Shown in pieces: positions 7,801 through 17,017 of a stretch of DNA of 64,000 nt. Within the stretch, counting starts at the first letter, position 1; the number at the start of each line of letters is the position of its first letter. The translations under genes and the position numbers were made by a program. The DNA comes from Streptosporangium amethystogenes (GTDB taxonomy: Bacteria; Actinomycetota; Actinomycetes; Streptosporangiales; Streptosporangiaceae), in the NCBI RefSeq assembly GCF_000721075.1, contig NZ_JOEQ01000012.1:186001-250000 (forward strand), given 5' to 3'. The notes beneath the pieces were generated by a model, which saw nothing but the letters and a program-made list of their open reading frames with translations, was not told the DNA's origin and made no database searches.

Positions 7801-8891
7801 TGGCCGCCCCGGACGATGTCGCAGCGGCTCTCGGCAGGCTGCCCGGCGGCGGTGATCTCGCCGCTCTCCGGGAAAAGGTCAGCGGCGCCCCGGCGGTGAT
7901 CCGCACGGTCATGACCCGCTGGCAGGGGACGGCGAGCGGGGCGAACGAGCTCATGGGCAACCTGAAGACCGCGGTGCTCGACGTGGACAACGCCTGGCAG
8001 GGTGCCTCCGCGGACGCCTTCTGTGACTACATGCGGACGTACGAAAAGGCCGGCGACGGATTCCACGGCGCGCTGAACGGCTGCGCGGTCTCCATCGGAG
8101 AGGTCGCCACGAAACTGACGGACGCGAGCGCGAAGGTCGACGGCATCTGCGCCACCCTCCTCAGCCGGGTGGAGACCCACCGCAGGAACAACCCCGACAC
8201 CGAGGAGAAGGACCTCAGCAAGACCTTCGGGCCATGGGTCACGACGGCCGTCTCCGACGCCCGCGAGGCGATCAAACCCGCTGAGGAGGCCGTGGGCAAG
8301 GCCATAACCACCCTGGAGACACACGCGAAGGACAAGCTTGCCCACTTCGCCCTCATCAGGTCACCGGGCAGTGACTCCTCCATACCCACCTCCGGCTGGC
8401 AACGGACCCCCGGCTATCGGCCGCAGACCGAAAGCGGCGGTCCCGGCGGCTCCGGCTCGGAGACCGGGCACGGCTCGGGCGGATACGGCGGCGCCCCCTC
8501 TGGCGGCGGGACCCCCAAGCCGAAGGAGGAGGTCGTGAAGTGGATCAAGGAGGCGCTCACCATCCTGCGGGACCACGGCGTGGCCGTGAACCCGGACGAC
8601 CAGGCGACCATCGACAAGATCTGGACGGTCATCTTCCACGAGTCGGGCGGCAACCCGCAGGCGATCAACAACTGGGATTCCAACGCCGCCGCGGGCATCC
8701 CGTCCAAGGGACTCATGCAGACGATCGACCCCACGTTCCAGACTCACAAGCAGCCCGGCTACAACGACATCTGGAACCCGGTGCACAACATCATGGCCGG
8801 TGTCCGCTACACCATCAGCCGCTACGGCTCCCTGGACGGTCATCCCGGCATCGCCTCCCTCAGCGGTGGCGGCGGCTACAAACCGTACTGA
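7800..8891 (+). CDS. WXG100-like protein fused to a lytic-transglycosylase-like (SLT) domain
   Basis: The 363-residue product has three parts. Residues 20-180 form a helical domain with the WXG turn AWQGAS at W66. Residues 188-240 are a Gly/Ser/Pro-rich linker. Residues 243-363 resemble the soluble lytic transglycosylase fold: the catalytic-type glutamate E281 in IFHESGGNP, then GLMQTIDPTF (304-313), then AGVRYTISRYGS. Such domains cleave the MurNAc-GlcNAc bond of peptidoglycan. There is no signal peptide, so export through the neighbouring EccC/EccD system, guided by the WXG domain, is the natural inference. Its GTG start overlaps the stop of the EspC-like gene by one base. Possible roles are wall remodelling for the secretion apparatus or an attack enzyme. 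Confidence 0.85.
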   Translation: MAAPDDVAAALGRLPGGGDLAALREKVSGAPAVIRTVMTRWQGTASGANELMGNLKTAVLDVDNAWQGASADAFCDYMRTYEKAGDGFHGALNGCAVSIGEVATKLTDASAKVDGICATLLSRVETHRRNNPDTEEKDLSKTFGPWVTTAVSDAREAIKPAEEAVGKAITTLETHAKDKLAHFALIRSPGSDSSIPTSGWQRTPGYRPQTESGGPGGSGSETGHGSGGYGGAPSGGGTPKPKEEVVKWIKEALTILRDHGVAVNPDDQATIDKIWTVIFHESGGNPQAINNWDSNAAAGIPSKGLMQTIDPTFQTHKQPGYNDIWNPVHNIMAGVRYTISRYGSLDGHPGIASLSGGGGYKPY

Positions 8892-8943
8892 CAACCGCCG
8901 CCGGTGGCCCGGTGAAGATCGGCGTGCCCCTTAGGGTGAGGGA

Positions 8944-9585
8944 ATGAGACTCACGAAATTCGGGCACGCCTGTGTTCACCTGGAGAAGAACGGTTCCACG
9001 CTCGTGATCGACCCGGGCTCCTTCAGTGAGGAGTCCGCGCTCGACGGGGTCCAGACCGTGCTCATCACCCACGAGCACTTCGACCACGTGGACGCCGACC
9101 GGCTGCGCCGGGCGGCCGAGGCCAACCCCTCCCTGGAGATCTGGACCAACGAGGGCGTGGCCGCCACGCTGACCGACGTCCCTGCGAAGATCCAGGTGGT
9201 ACGGCACGGCGACGCCTTCGACACGGCCGGCTTCGGGGTAAAGGTCGTCGGCGAGTGGCACGCCCCCAACCACCCGGACCAGCCGATCGTGCGTAATGTC
9301 GGTTTCCTGGTGGACGAGGAGGTCTTCTACCCGGGGGACGCGTTCACCCCGCCGGGCGTCGAGGTGCCCACGCTCCTGGTGCCGACCAACGCGCCGTGGA
9401 TGAAGGCGTCGGAGATGGTGGAGTACCTGCGCCAGGTCCGTCCGGCCCGCGCCTTCTCCACCCACGACGGCCTGCTCAACGACATCGGGCTCGGCCTGGT
9501 CGACAGGTGGCTGGAGATGGAGTCGGAGAAGCAGCGGGCCGAGATGCGCCGCCTCAAGCCCGGCGAGTCGGTCACCCTGCCCTGA
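8944..9585 (+). CDS. MBL-fold metal-dependent hydrolase (UlaG-like)
   Basis: The 213-residue product carries the metallo-beta-lactamase signature THEHFDHVD with metal ligands H43, H45, D47 and H48, then EWHAPNHP, PGDAF and FSTHDG for the remaining sites. The short form that begins LTKFGHACVHLE is typical of the UlaG/YtnP-like branch. The substrate cannot be read from sequence; relatives act on phosphoesters, lactones or nucleotides. GGTGAGGGA lies immediately before the ATG. The gene follows the ESX operon by 52 bp on the same strand but has no functional link to it that I can see. A weak hairpin (TGTCCC/GGGACA, 9605-9622) follows before the convergent mnmA. Confidence 0.85.
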   Translation: MRLTKFGHACVHLEKNGSTLVIDPGSFSEESALDGVQTVLITHEHFDHVDADRLRRAAEANPSLEIWTNEGVAATLTDVPAKIQVVRHGDAFDTAGFGVKVVGEWHAPNHPDQPIVRNVGFLVDEEVFYPGDAFTPPGVEVPTLLVPTNAPWMKASEMVEYLRQVRPARAFSTHDGLLNDIGLGLVDRWLEMESEKQRAEMRRLKPGESVTLP

Positions 9586-9703
9586 CCCGGACCGATCTAG
9601 GGCATGTCCCGGCATGGGGACACCCGGCGCCGACCCGTCCAACGCCCGCCCGTATCGGAAGGTGACCGGCACGGACGCGGGACGAACGCCACTGGAGTGC
9701 GGC

Positions 9704-10774
9704 TCAGGAGGCCGAGGCGATGGTGGCCGAGCCGATCACGGTGTCACCGAGGTAGAGCACCGCGGCCTGGCCCGCCGCCACACCGGTGGCCGGGGCGTCG
9801 AGCGTGATGTGCACCTCCCCGCCGGAGAGACGGGCCCGGCAGCCGTACACCTCGCCGTGCGCGCGGAGCTGGACCGTGCAGGCCAGCGGCTCGCGCGGCT
9901 CGCCGGTCGGGCCGTTCCAGACCGGGCGCTCCGCGACGATCTCCGAGACCGCCAGGGACGAGCGCGGACCGATCGTGACCGTGTTGGAGACCGGCTCGAT
10001 GGACAGCACGTAGCGCGGGCGGCCGTCGGGGGCCGGCCGGTCGATGCGCAACCCCTTGCGCTGGCCGACCGTGAAGCCGTAGGCGCCCTCGTGGCCGCCC
10101 ACGACCTCGCCGGACTCGTCGACGATCGGACCCGGCGCCGTGCCGAGTCGGTCGGCGAGGAAGCCCCTGGTGTCGCCGTCGGCGATGAAGCAGATGTCGT
10201 GGCTGTCGGGTTTGTCGGCCACCATCAGCCCGCGTCGCGCGGCCTCCTCGCGGACCTGGGCCTTGGTGGAGTCGCCCAGCGGGAAGATCGCGTGACCGAG
10301 CTGCTCCCTGGTGAGCACGCCCAGCACGTACGACTGGTCCTTGCCCGCGTCGGGGCTGCGGCTCAGCACGCCGTCGGTGACCCGCGCGTGGTGCCCGGTG
10401 GCCACCGCGTCGAAGCCCAGCGCGAGGGCGCGGTCGAGCACCGCCTCGAACTTGATCTTCTCGTTGCAGCGCAGGCACGGGTTGGGCGTGCGGCCGGCGG
10501 CGTACTCGCTGACGAAGTCCTCGACCACGTCGCGGTGGAACCGCTCGGCCATGTCCCAGACGTAGAAGGGAATGCCGATCACGTCGGCGGCCCTGCGGGC
10601 GTCTCGCGAGTCCTCGACCGTGCAGCACCCGCGGGCGCCGGTCCGATAGGACTGGGGGTTGGCGGAGAGGGCGAGGTGGACACCGGTGACGTCATGGCCC
10701 GCCTCGGCGATGCGGGCGGCCGCCACGGCGGAGTCGACGCCGCCGGACATGGCGGCAAGCACACGAAGACTCAT
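9704..10774 (-). CDS. mnmA: tRNA-specific 2-thiouridylase MnmA
   Basis: MnmA activates U34 of tRNA Lys, Glu and Gln with ATP and replaces its 2-oxygen with sulfur. The 356-residue product has the PP-loop SGGVDS at residues 10-15, the nucleophilic and persulfide cysteines C100 (in TPNPCLRC) and C195 (in [11 protein letters not shown]), and the C-terminal beta-barrel with VGQRKGL. All key residues are present and the length is normal. AAGGGG lies close upstream of the ATG. The cysteine desulfurase gene (12023-13186) that could feed it sulfur lies on the same strand, with one gene of opposite orientation in between. Confidence 0.97.
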   Translation of the reverse strand: MSLRVLAAMSGGVDSAVAAARIAEAGHDVTGVHLALSANPQSYRTGARGCCTVEDSRDARRAADVIGIPFYVWDMAERFHRDVVEDFVSEYAAGRTPNPCLRCNEKIKFEAVLDRALALGFDAVATGHHARVTDGVLSRSPDAGKDQSYVLGVLTREQLGHAIFPLGDSTKAQVREEAARRGLMVADKPDSHDICFIADGDTRGFLADRLGTAPGPIVDESGEVVGGHEGAYGFTVGQRKGLRIDRPAPDGRPRYVLSIEPVSNTVTIGPRSSLAVSEIVAERPVWNGPTGEPREPLACTVQLRAHGEVYGCRARLSGGEVHITLDAPATGVAAGQAAVLYLGDTVIGSATIASAS

Positions 10775-10833
10775 AACCCCTTGAGCGTACCCGCGTTGGC
10801 GGGCGCCCCGTCGGGCTGGGAGAATCCGGGGTC

Positions 10834-11880
10834 ATGCGACTGTTCGGGCGGAAGAACGAGCCCGCCGCCGACCCTGCCGGCGGTATCGACGAGTTCTGGG
10901 CGTGGTGGGCGGAGGCGAGACCGGAACTGGACGCGATGGTCGCCGCCGGCGAGGCCGAGCGGCTGGCCGAGTGGATCGGGCCCGCGGTGCTGGTCATCCA
11001 CCCGTCGCTGGTGTGGGAGATCGCCCCCGGCCTGGACGCCGACCAGGCCCTCGTGGTCACCTCGGCCGGCGACCCCGAGCTGCGCCCCATCGCGCACCGC
11101 TGGGCCGCCGCCGCGCCGCCCGCCGACGGCCTGTGGGAGTTCCACCCGTCCCGGCGGGCCAACCCGCACGCGATGGACCTGACGCTCGACGTGGGCGGCT
11201 ACGAGTTCGCGCTCGACAAGCTCGTGCTCGGCCTGCGCGCCCCGCACGGCAACCCCCGGGTCGACGTGGTCGCCTACCATCCGATCTTCACCATCCTGGA
11301 CGACGAGACGCGCACCGAGGCGGCGCTGCTCGCCCTCGACTGGCTGCTCGGCGAGGACGACGTGGCCCGCTGGGTGGGTGACATCTCCGCCGCGGCCTTC
11401 GAGCCGATCGACGCGGTGCCCGCCGTGCACCTGCCGAGCGTGGTCTCCGATCTGGCCTCCGGCTACCGGGACGAGCAGTGGGCGCTGCTGGAGGGTGAGA
11501 CCGCCACCGGCGCCCGCCTGATCGCCACCGCCCGATACCCGCTCCGCCCGGTCGACCACCCGCTGTTCGACCAGCACATCGCCATCACGCTGCCGTACGC
11601 GCACCACGACGCCGAAGGGCTGCCCACCGGCCCCTCGCTGGAGGCGCTGCGCGACTTCGAGGAGCGTCTCGCCGGACGGATCAGCAGGCTGAACGGCCAG
11701 GCCCTGCTCGCCGCGCACATGAGCGCCGAGGGGCAGCGGGTGCTGCACGTCTACGCCGACCCGGTGAGCGAGACGGCCATCCACGCCAAGGAGCTCATCG
11801 TGAGCTGGGAGGAGGGGCGGCCCCGGGTCGACGTGGTCGGCGACCCCGGCTGGGTCGCCATCTCGCCCTTCCTGACCTAG
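10834..11880 (+). CDS. Uncharacterised cytoplasmic protein, possibly DUF695-like
   Basis: The 348-residue product has no signal peptide, membrane segment or catalytic motif that I recognise. It begins with a short basic segment (MRLFGRKNEP), then an acidic globular region with EFWAWWAEARPELDAM, and ends with a ferredoxin-like segment around LLAAHMSAEGQRVLHVYAD. That last part reminds me of DUF695 proteins, but the match is weak. The gene is divergent from mnmA with a 59-bp gap and convergent with the cysteine desulfurase gene. Its place between two sulfur-transfer genes may be chance. Confidence 0.7.
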   Translation: MRLFGRKNEPAADPAGGIDEFWAWWAEARPELDAMVAAGEAERLAEWIGPAVLVIHPSLVWEIAPGLDADQALVVTSAGDPELRPIAHRWAAAAPPADGLWEFHPSRRANPHAMDLTLDVGGYEFALDKLVLGLRAPHGNPRVDVVAYHPIFTILDDETRTEAALLALDWLLGEDDVARWVGDISAAAFEPIDAVPAVHLPSVVSDLASGYRDEQWALLEGETATGARLIATARYPLRPVDHPLFDQHIAITLPYAHHDAEGLPTGPSLEALRDFEERLAGRISRLNGQALLAAHMSAEGQRVLHVYADPVSETAIHAKELIVSWEEGRPRVDVVGDPGWVAISPFLT

Positions 11881-11938
11881 GAACCGTTCGTTGATTCTCG
11901 GTGTCCGTCGTTGAGAGTCACCGTTTCACCGGTGCGTG

Positions 11939-11956
11939 CCCGGCACGGATGCCGGG
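11939..11956. terminator. Hairpin between convergent genes
   Basis: CCCGGCA and TGCCGGG form a perfect 7-bp stem with a CGGA tetraloop. It lies in the 142-bp gap between the plus-strand gene ending at 11880 and the minus-strand desulfurase ending at 12023. No T-tract follows, as is common for actinomycete terminators. Confidence 0.45.
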
Positions 11957-12022
11957 TCCTACCGCTCCTCGGCGGGCGTTCAGGTCACCGCGCCGTACGG
12001 GGTCGCTTCAGGGGCGTACGGA

Positions 12023-13186
12023 TCAGCTCAGACCCGCGCGGCGGGCGCGCTCGACGGCGAGGCCGATGATCTCGGCCAGCCGGTCCACCTCGGCCTCGGT
12101 CGAGGTGTGGCCGAGGGAGAAGCGCAGCGAGCCGCGCGCCCGGAACCCGTCGGCGCCCATCGCGAGCAGGACGTGGGAGGGCTGGGCGACCCCTGCCGAG
12201 CAGGCCGAGCCCGTAGAGCACTCCACCCCCTTGGCGTCCAGCAGCATGAGCAGCGCGTCACCCTCGCAACCGGGGAAAGAGAAGTGGGCGTTGCCCGGAA
12301 GGCGGTTCACCGGGTCCCCGTTGAGGATCACATCGGGCACTGCCTCACGAACCCGGCGGATCAGGTCGTCGCGGAGTGCGGCCAGCCGGGTCGAGGTCTC
12401 GGCCTGCCGAGCCACCGCGGTCCGCACGGCCGTGGCGAAACCGGCGATGGCGGGGGCGTCGAGCGTGCCGGAGCGGACGTCCCGCTCCTGACCGCCACCG
12501 TGCAGCACCGGCACCGGGTCGACACCCCGGGCGAGCAGCAGCGCGCCGACGCCCATCGGGCCGCCGACCTTGTGACCGGAGAGCGTCAGCGCGTCGATCC
12601 CCGAGTCTGCGAAGACCACCGGGATCTGACCGACCGCCTGGACCGCGTCGGTGTGGAAGGGGACGCCGTACTCGCGGGCCACCTCGGCGAGCGCGTGAAC
12701 GGGCTGGACGGTGCCGACCTCGTTGTTGGCCCACATGACGCTGGCCAGCGCGACGCTGCCCGGGTCGCGCTCGATGGCCTCGCGCAGGGTCTGCGGATGC
12801 ACCCGGCCGAACTCGTCGACGTCGAGCAGCTCGACGGTCGCCCCCTGGTGATCGCCCAGCCAGTGCGCGGGGTCCAGGGCGGCGTGGTGCTCGACGGCAC
12901 TGATCAGGATCCTGTCCGCCCCCCCGGCGCGACGGGCCCAGTACAGGCCCTTGATGGCCAGGTTGTCGGCCTCGGTGCCGCCCGCGGTGAAGACGACCTC
13001 GCTGGGACGGGCGCCGAGCGCGGCGGCGATGGTCTCCCGCGACTCCTCCACGACCTGGCGGGTACGACGGCCGGCCGCGTGCAGGGAGGACGCGTTGCCG
13101 ACCTGGCCCAGTTGGGCGGTCATCGCCTCGATCGCCTCGGGAAGCATCGGCGTGGTCGCCGCGTGATCGAGATAGGCGGACTTCAC
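12023..13186 (-). CDS. Cysteine desulfurase (NifS/IscS family)
   Basis: This PLP enzyme takes sulfur from L-cysteine as a persulfide. The 387-residue product shows YLDHAATTP at the N-terminus, the PLP lysine K206 in LSGHKVGG, and the active cysteine C329 in STGSACSAG, preceded by a second cysteine, C323. It resembles the IscS-like desulfurases that actinomycetes encode near mnmA, and its likely clients are MnmA (s2U34) and Fe-S assembly. GTG 13186 follows GGGAGGGG at about ten bases. The gene is divergent from the TetR gene at 13299, so the short gap must hold promoters for both. Confidence 0.93.
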   Translation of the reverse strand: MKSAYLDHAATTPMLPEAIEAMTAQLGQVGNASSLHAAGRRTRQVVEESRETIAAALGARPSEVVFTAGGTEADNLAIKGLYWARRAGGADRILISAVEHHAALDPAHWLGDHQGATVELLDVDEFGRVHPQTLREAIERDPGSVALASVMWANNEVGTVQPVHALAEVAREYGVPFHTDAVQAVGQIPVVFADSGIDALTLSGHKVGGPMGVGALLLARGVDPVPVLHGGGQERDVRSGTLDAPAIAGFATAVRTAVARQAETSTRLAALRDDLIRRVREAVPDVILNGDPVNRLPGNAHFSFPGCEGDALLMLLDAKGVECSTGSACSAGVAQPSHVLLAMGADGFRARGSLRFSLGHTSTEAEVDRLAEIIGLAVERARRAGLS

Positions 13187-13261
13187 GGCCGCATCCCCTC
13201 CCCCACATCGCTGTCAACCTTCCAAGGGTATCTGTGCCCGCGAAGGGCCTTATCCCCGGAG

Positions 13262-13291
13262 TTGACCACTAAACCGTCCAGACGGTACAGT
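13262..13291 (+). promoter_or_regulatory. Promoter and palindromic operator of the TetR gene, leaderless arrangement
   Basis: TTGACC (13262-13267) and TACAGT (13286-13291) are 18 bases apart. The ATG at 13299 starts seven bases after the -10 element, just where transcription should begin, so the transcript should be leaderless. A perfect inverted repeat, ACCGTC-CA-GACGGT (13273-13286), fills the spacer. This is the position expected for an autorepressor operator. Confidence 0.65.
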
Positions 13292-13298
13292 AACGGCC

Positions 13299-13805
13299 AT
13301 GAGACGGGGCGAGCTGTTGGACGCGGCAGAGGATCTGCTCAGCGACCAGGGCTCCCAGGCGCTCACCCTGGCGGCGGTCGCCGAGCACGCCGGATGCAGC
13401 AAAGGCGGCCTGCTCTACCATTTCAGCACCAAGGAAGCCCTGATCAAGGGCATGGTCGAGCGGCTGATCGAGGAGTTCGACGAACTCATCGCCGCCCAGG
13501 GCCACGACACCTACACCAAGAACTACCTGGCGGCCACGTTCGCCGCCGTACGGAGCGGCAGGCTGCGGCGCTGGGCCGTGGTGACCGGAGCCTCCGGCAA
13601 TCTCTATCTTCTGGCACCGCTGCGGGTGGCGATGGCCCGGTGGCATCGCGAGGGGCTCGACAGCGAGCCCGACCCGGAGGCGGCGCAGATCGTGCGCCTC
13701 GCCTGCGAGGGACTGTGGGACGTGGCGAGCCACGACCCCGATCTCTATGACGACGAGCACTACGAGCGTCTGAAACGGCGTCTGCTGGCCATGCTGCCCG
13801 CCTGA
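13299..13805 (+). CDS. TetR family transcriptional repressor
   Basis: The 168-residue product is a short TetR protein. Residues 1-45 form the helix-turn-helix, with LTLAAVAEHAGCSKGGLLYHFSTKE split across the recognition helix region (GGLLYHF). The rest is a helical ligand and dimer domain. No ribosome site precedes the ATG, which fits the leaderless promoter described at 13262-13291. A palindrome in that promoter suggests autoregulation. The MFS exporter gene 180 bp downstream on the same strand is the likely partner target, as in many TetR-transporter pairs. The ligand is not predictable. Confidence 0.9.
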   Translation: MRRGELLDAAEDLLSDQGSQALTLAAVAEHAGCSKGGLLYHFSTKEALIKGMVERLIEEFDELIAAQGHDTYTKNYLAATFAAVRSGRLRRWAVVTGASGNLYLLAPLRVAMARWHREGLDSEPDPEAAQIVRLACEGLWDVASHDPDLYDDEHYERLKRRLLAMLPA

Positions 13806-13901
13806 CCCTGACACCTTTTCCTTTGGTTCTCCTGGTTCCCCTCACTCGCCCGCGCGCCTGATCGCGGGCCCGGCCAGGGAAAACCCATCACACAGATTGG
13901 T

Positions 13902-13929
13902 GGTCGCTTCCGCACGCGCGAAAGCGACC
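13902..13929. terminator. Hairpin downstream of the TetR gene
   Basis: GGTCGCTT (13902-13909) and AAGCGACC (13922-13929) form a perfect 8-bp stem with a 12-base loop, 97 bp after the TetR stop. There is no T-tract. It could end the TetR transcript, or it could be a regulatory structure ahead of the MFS gene. Confidence 0.4.
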
Positions 13930-13984
13930 GTCCTTGGTGTGCCCGTTCACCGGTTTGTCAAAACATTTATTGAAGGGATTGAGC

Positions 13985-15178
13985 ATGACCCGCGACCTGA
14001 GAACGGCTCGAACCGGGGCGGTTCTCACATTCGTGCTGGCCGGTCTGATGTGTGGATCGATGACCGTGCGCATTCCGGCGCTCTCCGACAAGCTCGGCCT
14101 GTCCGAGGCGTCGGTCGGCGTCATCCTCCTCGTATGGGGGCTGGGAGCGCTCATCACCATGCAGTCGATGCGCGCCGTGATGGCGCGCTTCGGCAGCCGG
14201 AGCATCCTCCGGGTCGCAGCCCCCCTCACCGCGGCCACCCTGGCCCTGCTGGCGGTGGCGCCGTCCTTCCCCCTGGCCGTGGCCGCGAGCGGCCTGTTCG
14301 GCATGGCGTTCGGCGCGGTGGACGTCGCGATGAACGCGCAGGGGTCGGTGGTCGAGCGCGCCTACGGTCGCCCGCTGATGAACGGCATGCACGCCGGCTG
14401 GTGCGCCGGAGCGATCAGTGCGGGCCTGCTGGGCACCGCGGCGATCGCGGCGGGACTCTCGATCACCGCCCACCTGGTGCTGGTCGCCCTGCTCACGCTC
14501 CCCGCGACGGTCCTGATCAGCCGCACCTACCTGCCCGACCCGACGGCGGCAACCGGCGCCGCCCCCGCCGCGCCCCGCCGGCGGATGCCTCCGATGATCT
14601 ACCTGCTCGGCGTGATCGCCTTCTGCGCGTTCATGGTGGAGGGCACGGTCGCCGACTGGAACGGCCTGTACCTGCGAAACGCGCTGGGCGCCCCGGAGGC
14701 GGTGGCCGCCCTGGGTTACCCGATCTTCGAGGCGGGCATGCTGGCCGGGCGCCTGGCCGGTGACCGGGTCCGGGCCCGCTTCGGCGCCCGCGGCATGATG
14801 GTCGCCTCGGGCCTGGCCACCGCCGTGACCTTCGGCGTGGTCATCACGGCCCCCAGCGCGCCGGTCGCCCTCGCGGCCATGCTGTTCGTGGGCGTCGCCG
14901 TGGCGACGGTCTCGCCGATGGCCATGTCCCTGGCCGGCGAGGCGACCGGCACTCCCGGACCCGCCATCGCCCAGACCGGCGCGATGGGCTACGCGGGACT
15001 GCTGCTGGGCCCGGTGATCATCGGTTTCCTCTCCGATCTGGCCACGCTCAGGGTGGGCCTCGGCATCGCCGTGCTGCTCGGTGTCCTGATCGCCGTGGTC
15101 GCGCGCTTCCTGCCCCGCCACCGCGCGGCGGCGGTGCCCGCGGAGACCGCCAGGCGGGAGCTCTCGATGGCGGCCTGA
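13985..15178 (+). CDS. MFS transporter (YbjJ/FucP-like)
   Basis: The 397-residue product has twelve predicted membrane helices. The N-terminus [21 protein letters not shown] and the acidic motif WNGLYLRN after the central loop are typical of the YbjJ-like branch of MFS. I chose ATG 13985 because GAAGGG lies nine bases upstream; an upstream in-frame ATG at 13934 would add a non-hydrophobic stretch. The substrate is unknown. It follows a TetR repressor gene, so substrate-induced expression is likely. A 13-bp hairpin follows the stop. Confidence 0.9.
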   Translation: MTRDLRTARTGAVLTFVLAGLMCGSMTVRIPALSDKLGLSEASVGVILLVWGLGALITMQSMRAVMARFGSRSILRVAAPLTAATLALLAVAPSFPLAVAASGLFGMAFGAVDVAMNAQGSVVERAYGRPLMNGMHAGWCAGAISAGLLGTAAIAAGLSITAHLVLVALLTLPATVLISRTYLPDPTAATGAAPAAPRRRMPPMIYLLGVIAFCAFMVEGTVADWNGLYLRNALGAPEAVAALGYPIFEAGMLAGRLAGDRVRARFGARGMMVASGLATAVTFGVVITAPSAPVALAAMLFVGVAVATVSPMAMSLAGEATGTPGPAIAQTGAMGYAGLLLGPVIIGFLSDLATLRVGLGIAVLLGVLIAVVARFLPRHRAAAVPAETARRELSMAA

Positions 15179-15191
15179 CCCGGGAAGGCGA

Positions 15192-15222
15192 GACGGCACC
15201 GCACATGTCGTGCGGTGCCGTC
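15192..15222. terminator. Strong hairpin terminator between convergent MFS and etfA genes
   Basis: GACGGCACCGCAC (15192-15204) and GTGCGGTGCCGTC (15210-15222) form a perfect 13-bp stem with an ATGTC loop. It lies 14 bp after the MFS stop and 44 bp after the etfA stop on the other strand, so it probably serves both. No T-tract is present. Confidence 0.75.
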
Positions 15223-15265
15223 CCACGTTCGCGTCACCCCGCGCGTACGCCGTTCCCCTGCCGGG

Positions 15266-16219
15266 TCACTTGCGCTTGGTGACCTCCTGGGTCAGCTGCG
15301 GGACCACCTCGTGCAGGTCGCCCACGACGCCGAAGTCGGCGAGCTCGAAGATCGGCGCCTCGGGGTCCTTGTTGATCGCGACGATCGTCTTGGCGGTCTG
15401 CATGCCGGCCCGGTGCTGGATGGCACCGGAGATGCCCGCCGCGATGTAGAGCTGCGGCGAGACGGTCTTGCCGGTCTGGCCGACCTGGAACTGGTGCGGG
15501 TACCAGCCGGCGTCGGTGGCGGCGCGGGACGCGCCGACGGCCGCGCCGAGCGAGTCGGCCAGCTCCTCGATGATCGAGAACTTGTCGGCCGAGCCGACAC
15601 CCCGGCCACCGGAGACCACGATCGCGGCCTCGGTGAGCTCCGGGCGCGCGCCCTTCTCCTGCTTGACCCGCTCCACGATCCTGGCGCTCTTGGCGGCCTC
15701 GGACACGGTGAAGGAGACCTGCTCCTCGGTCCCCGCACCCGCGGCGGCCTCGACCGGCGTCGAGTTGGGGCGGACCGCGATGATCGGGGTGCCCTTGGTC
15801 ACGCGCGAACTGACGTTGACGCCGCCGCCGAAGATGGACTGGGCGGCGACCAGGCCGTCCTCGATGCCCACGACGTCGGTCAGCACACCAGAGTCGATCT
15901 TGATAGCGAGGCGGCCGGCGATCTCCTTGGCCTCGGCGGTCGCGGCCACGAGCACCGCGCTCGGCGACTTCTCGGCCACGAGGTGGGCGAGCAGCTCGGC
16001 CTTGGGTGCGACGACGTAGTCGCTGACCTCGGCGGAGTCGGCCACATAGATCTTCTCCGCGCCGTACTCGGCCAGTTTGGCCGCGGCCTCGGGCGAGTAG
16101 CCCGCGCCGGTCCAGACCGCCGACGGAGCGCCCAGCTTCCTGGCGAGGGTCAGCAGTTCAAGGGTGACCTTTTTGACCTGGCCCTCGACGTGCTCGACCA
16201 GAACGAGAATCTCAGACAT
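15266..16219 (-). CDS. etfA: Electron transfer flavoprotein alpha subunit
   Basis: EtfA with EtfB accepts electrons from acyl-CoA dehydrogenases and passes them to the quinone pool. The 317-residue product has the N-terminal ETF fold and the C-terminal FAD domain with the family signature [19 protein letters not shown] and AIQHRAGM. The length is normal. It follows etfB on the same strand with an 18-bp gap, so the two are one transcript. The ATG at 16219 follows AGCTGGAGATG-type sequence with GGAG close upstream. Confidence 0.97.
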   Translation of the reverse strand: MSEILVLVEHVEGQVKKVTLELLTLARKLGAPSAVWTGAGYSPEAAAKLAEYGAEKIYVADSAEVSDYVVAPKAELLAHLVAEKSPSAVLVAATAEAKEIAGRLAIKIDSGVLTDVVGIEDGLVAAQSIFGGGVNVSSRVTKGTPIIAVRPNSTPVEAAAGAGTEEQVSFTVSEAAKSARIVERVKQEKGARPELTEAAIVVSGGRGVGSADKFSIIEELADSLGAAVGASRAATDAGWYPHQFQVGQTGKTVSPQLYIAAGISGAIQHRAGMQTAKTIVAINKDPEAPIFELADFGVVGDLHEVVPQLTQEVTKRK

Positions 16220-16237
16220 CTCCAGCTACCCCCGTTC

Positions 16238-17017
16238 TCAGACGAACTTCTTCGACGCGAGGAAGTCGGCGGCCTTCACGCCACCGTCGCCCTCGTCCTT
16301 GACCACCGTGCCCGCCGCGCGCGGCGGAGCGGCCGCGAAGTCGACGACCTCGCTCCAGGAGCCGACCAGACCCACCTGGGAGGCGTCGATCTCGGCCTCG
16401 GCGACGCCGAGCTTCTCGACCGGCTTCTTCTTGGCGGCCATGATGCCCTTGAAAGACGGGTAGCGCGGCTCGTTGATCTTCTCCACCACGGAGACGACGG
16501 CGGGCAGCGAGGCCTCGACCCTGTCGTAGCCGTAGTCGGTGACGCGCTGGATGGAGATGGCGTCCTTGTCGATCTGGACCTGATTGGCGAAGGTGAGCTG
16601 CGGCACGCCGAGGCGCTCGGCCAGCATGGCGGCGAGGACCCCGGTACGGGCGTCCGTCGACTCCGAGCCAAGTACGACCAGATCGAAGCTGATCTTCTTG
16701 AGAGCCTGCGCCAGGGCGTGCGAGGTGCCCAGCGCGTCCGAGCCGTGCAACGCGTCGTCCACCAGGTGGACAGCCTTGTCCGCCCCCATGGCCAGGGCCT
16801 TGCGGATGGTGTCGCTCGCCTTGTCGGGACCCATGGTGAGAACGGTCACCTCACCGCCATGAGCCTCCTTCAGACGCAGCGCCTCCTCGACCGCGTATTC
16901 GCACAGCTCGTTGATGACGCCGTCGGCGGCGTCGCGATCGAGCGTCTTGTCATCGGACCTCAGCTTGCGCTCGGTCGCCGTGTCGGGGACCTGCTTCACG
17001 CAGACGACGATGTTCAT
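16238..17017 (-). CDS. etfB: Electron transfer flavoprotein beta subunit
   Basis: The 259-residue product begins with the family signature MNIVVCVKQVPDT and carries the AMP-binding region with VLGSESTDARTG. EtfB binds AMP and forms the dimer with EtfA that shuttles electrons from beta-oxidation and amino-acid dehydrogenases. It is the first gene of the etfBA operon, transcribed leftward. A promoter candidate with a small palindrome is found 175-200 bp upstream. Confidence 0.97.
   Translation of the reverse strand: MNIVVCVKQVPDTATERKLRSDDKTLDRDAADGVINELCEYAVEEALRLKEAHGGEVTVLTMGPDKASDTIRKALAMGADKAVHLVDDALHGSDALGTSHALAQALKKISFDLVVLGSESTDARTGVLAAMLAERLGVPQLTFANQVQIDKDAISIQRVTDYGYDRVEASLPAVVSVVEKINEPRYPSFKGIMAAKKKPVEKLGVAEAEIDASQVGLVGSWSEVVDFAAAPPRAAGTVVKDEGDGGVKAADFLASKKFV

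Noticed and set aside
9605..9622. Hairpin TGTCCC/GGGACA as a terminator between the MBL gene and mnmA
   Set aside because: The stem is only 6 bp and no T-run follows, so I left it out of the feature list except for a mention.
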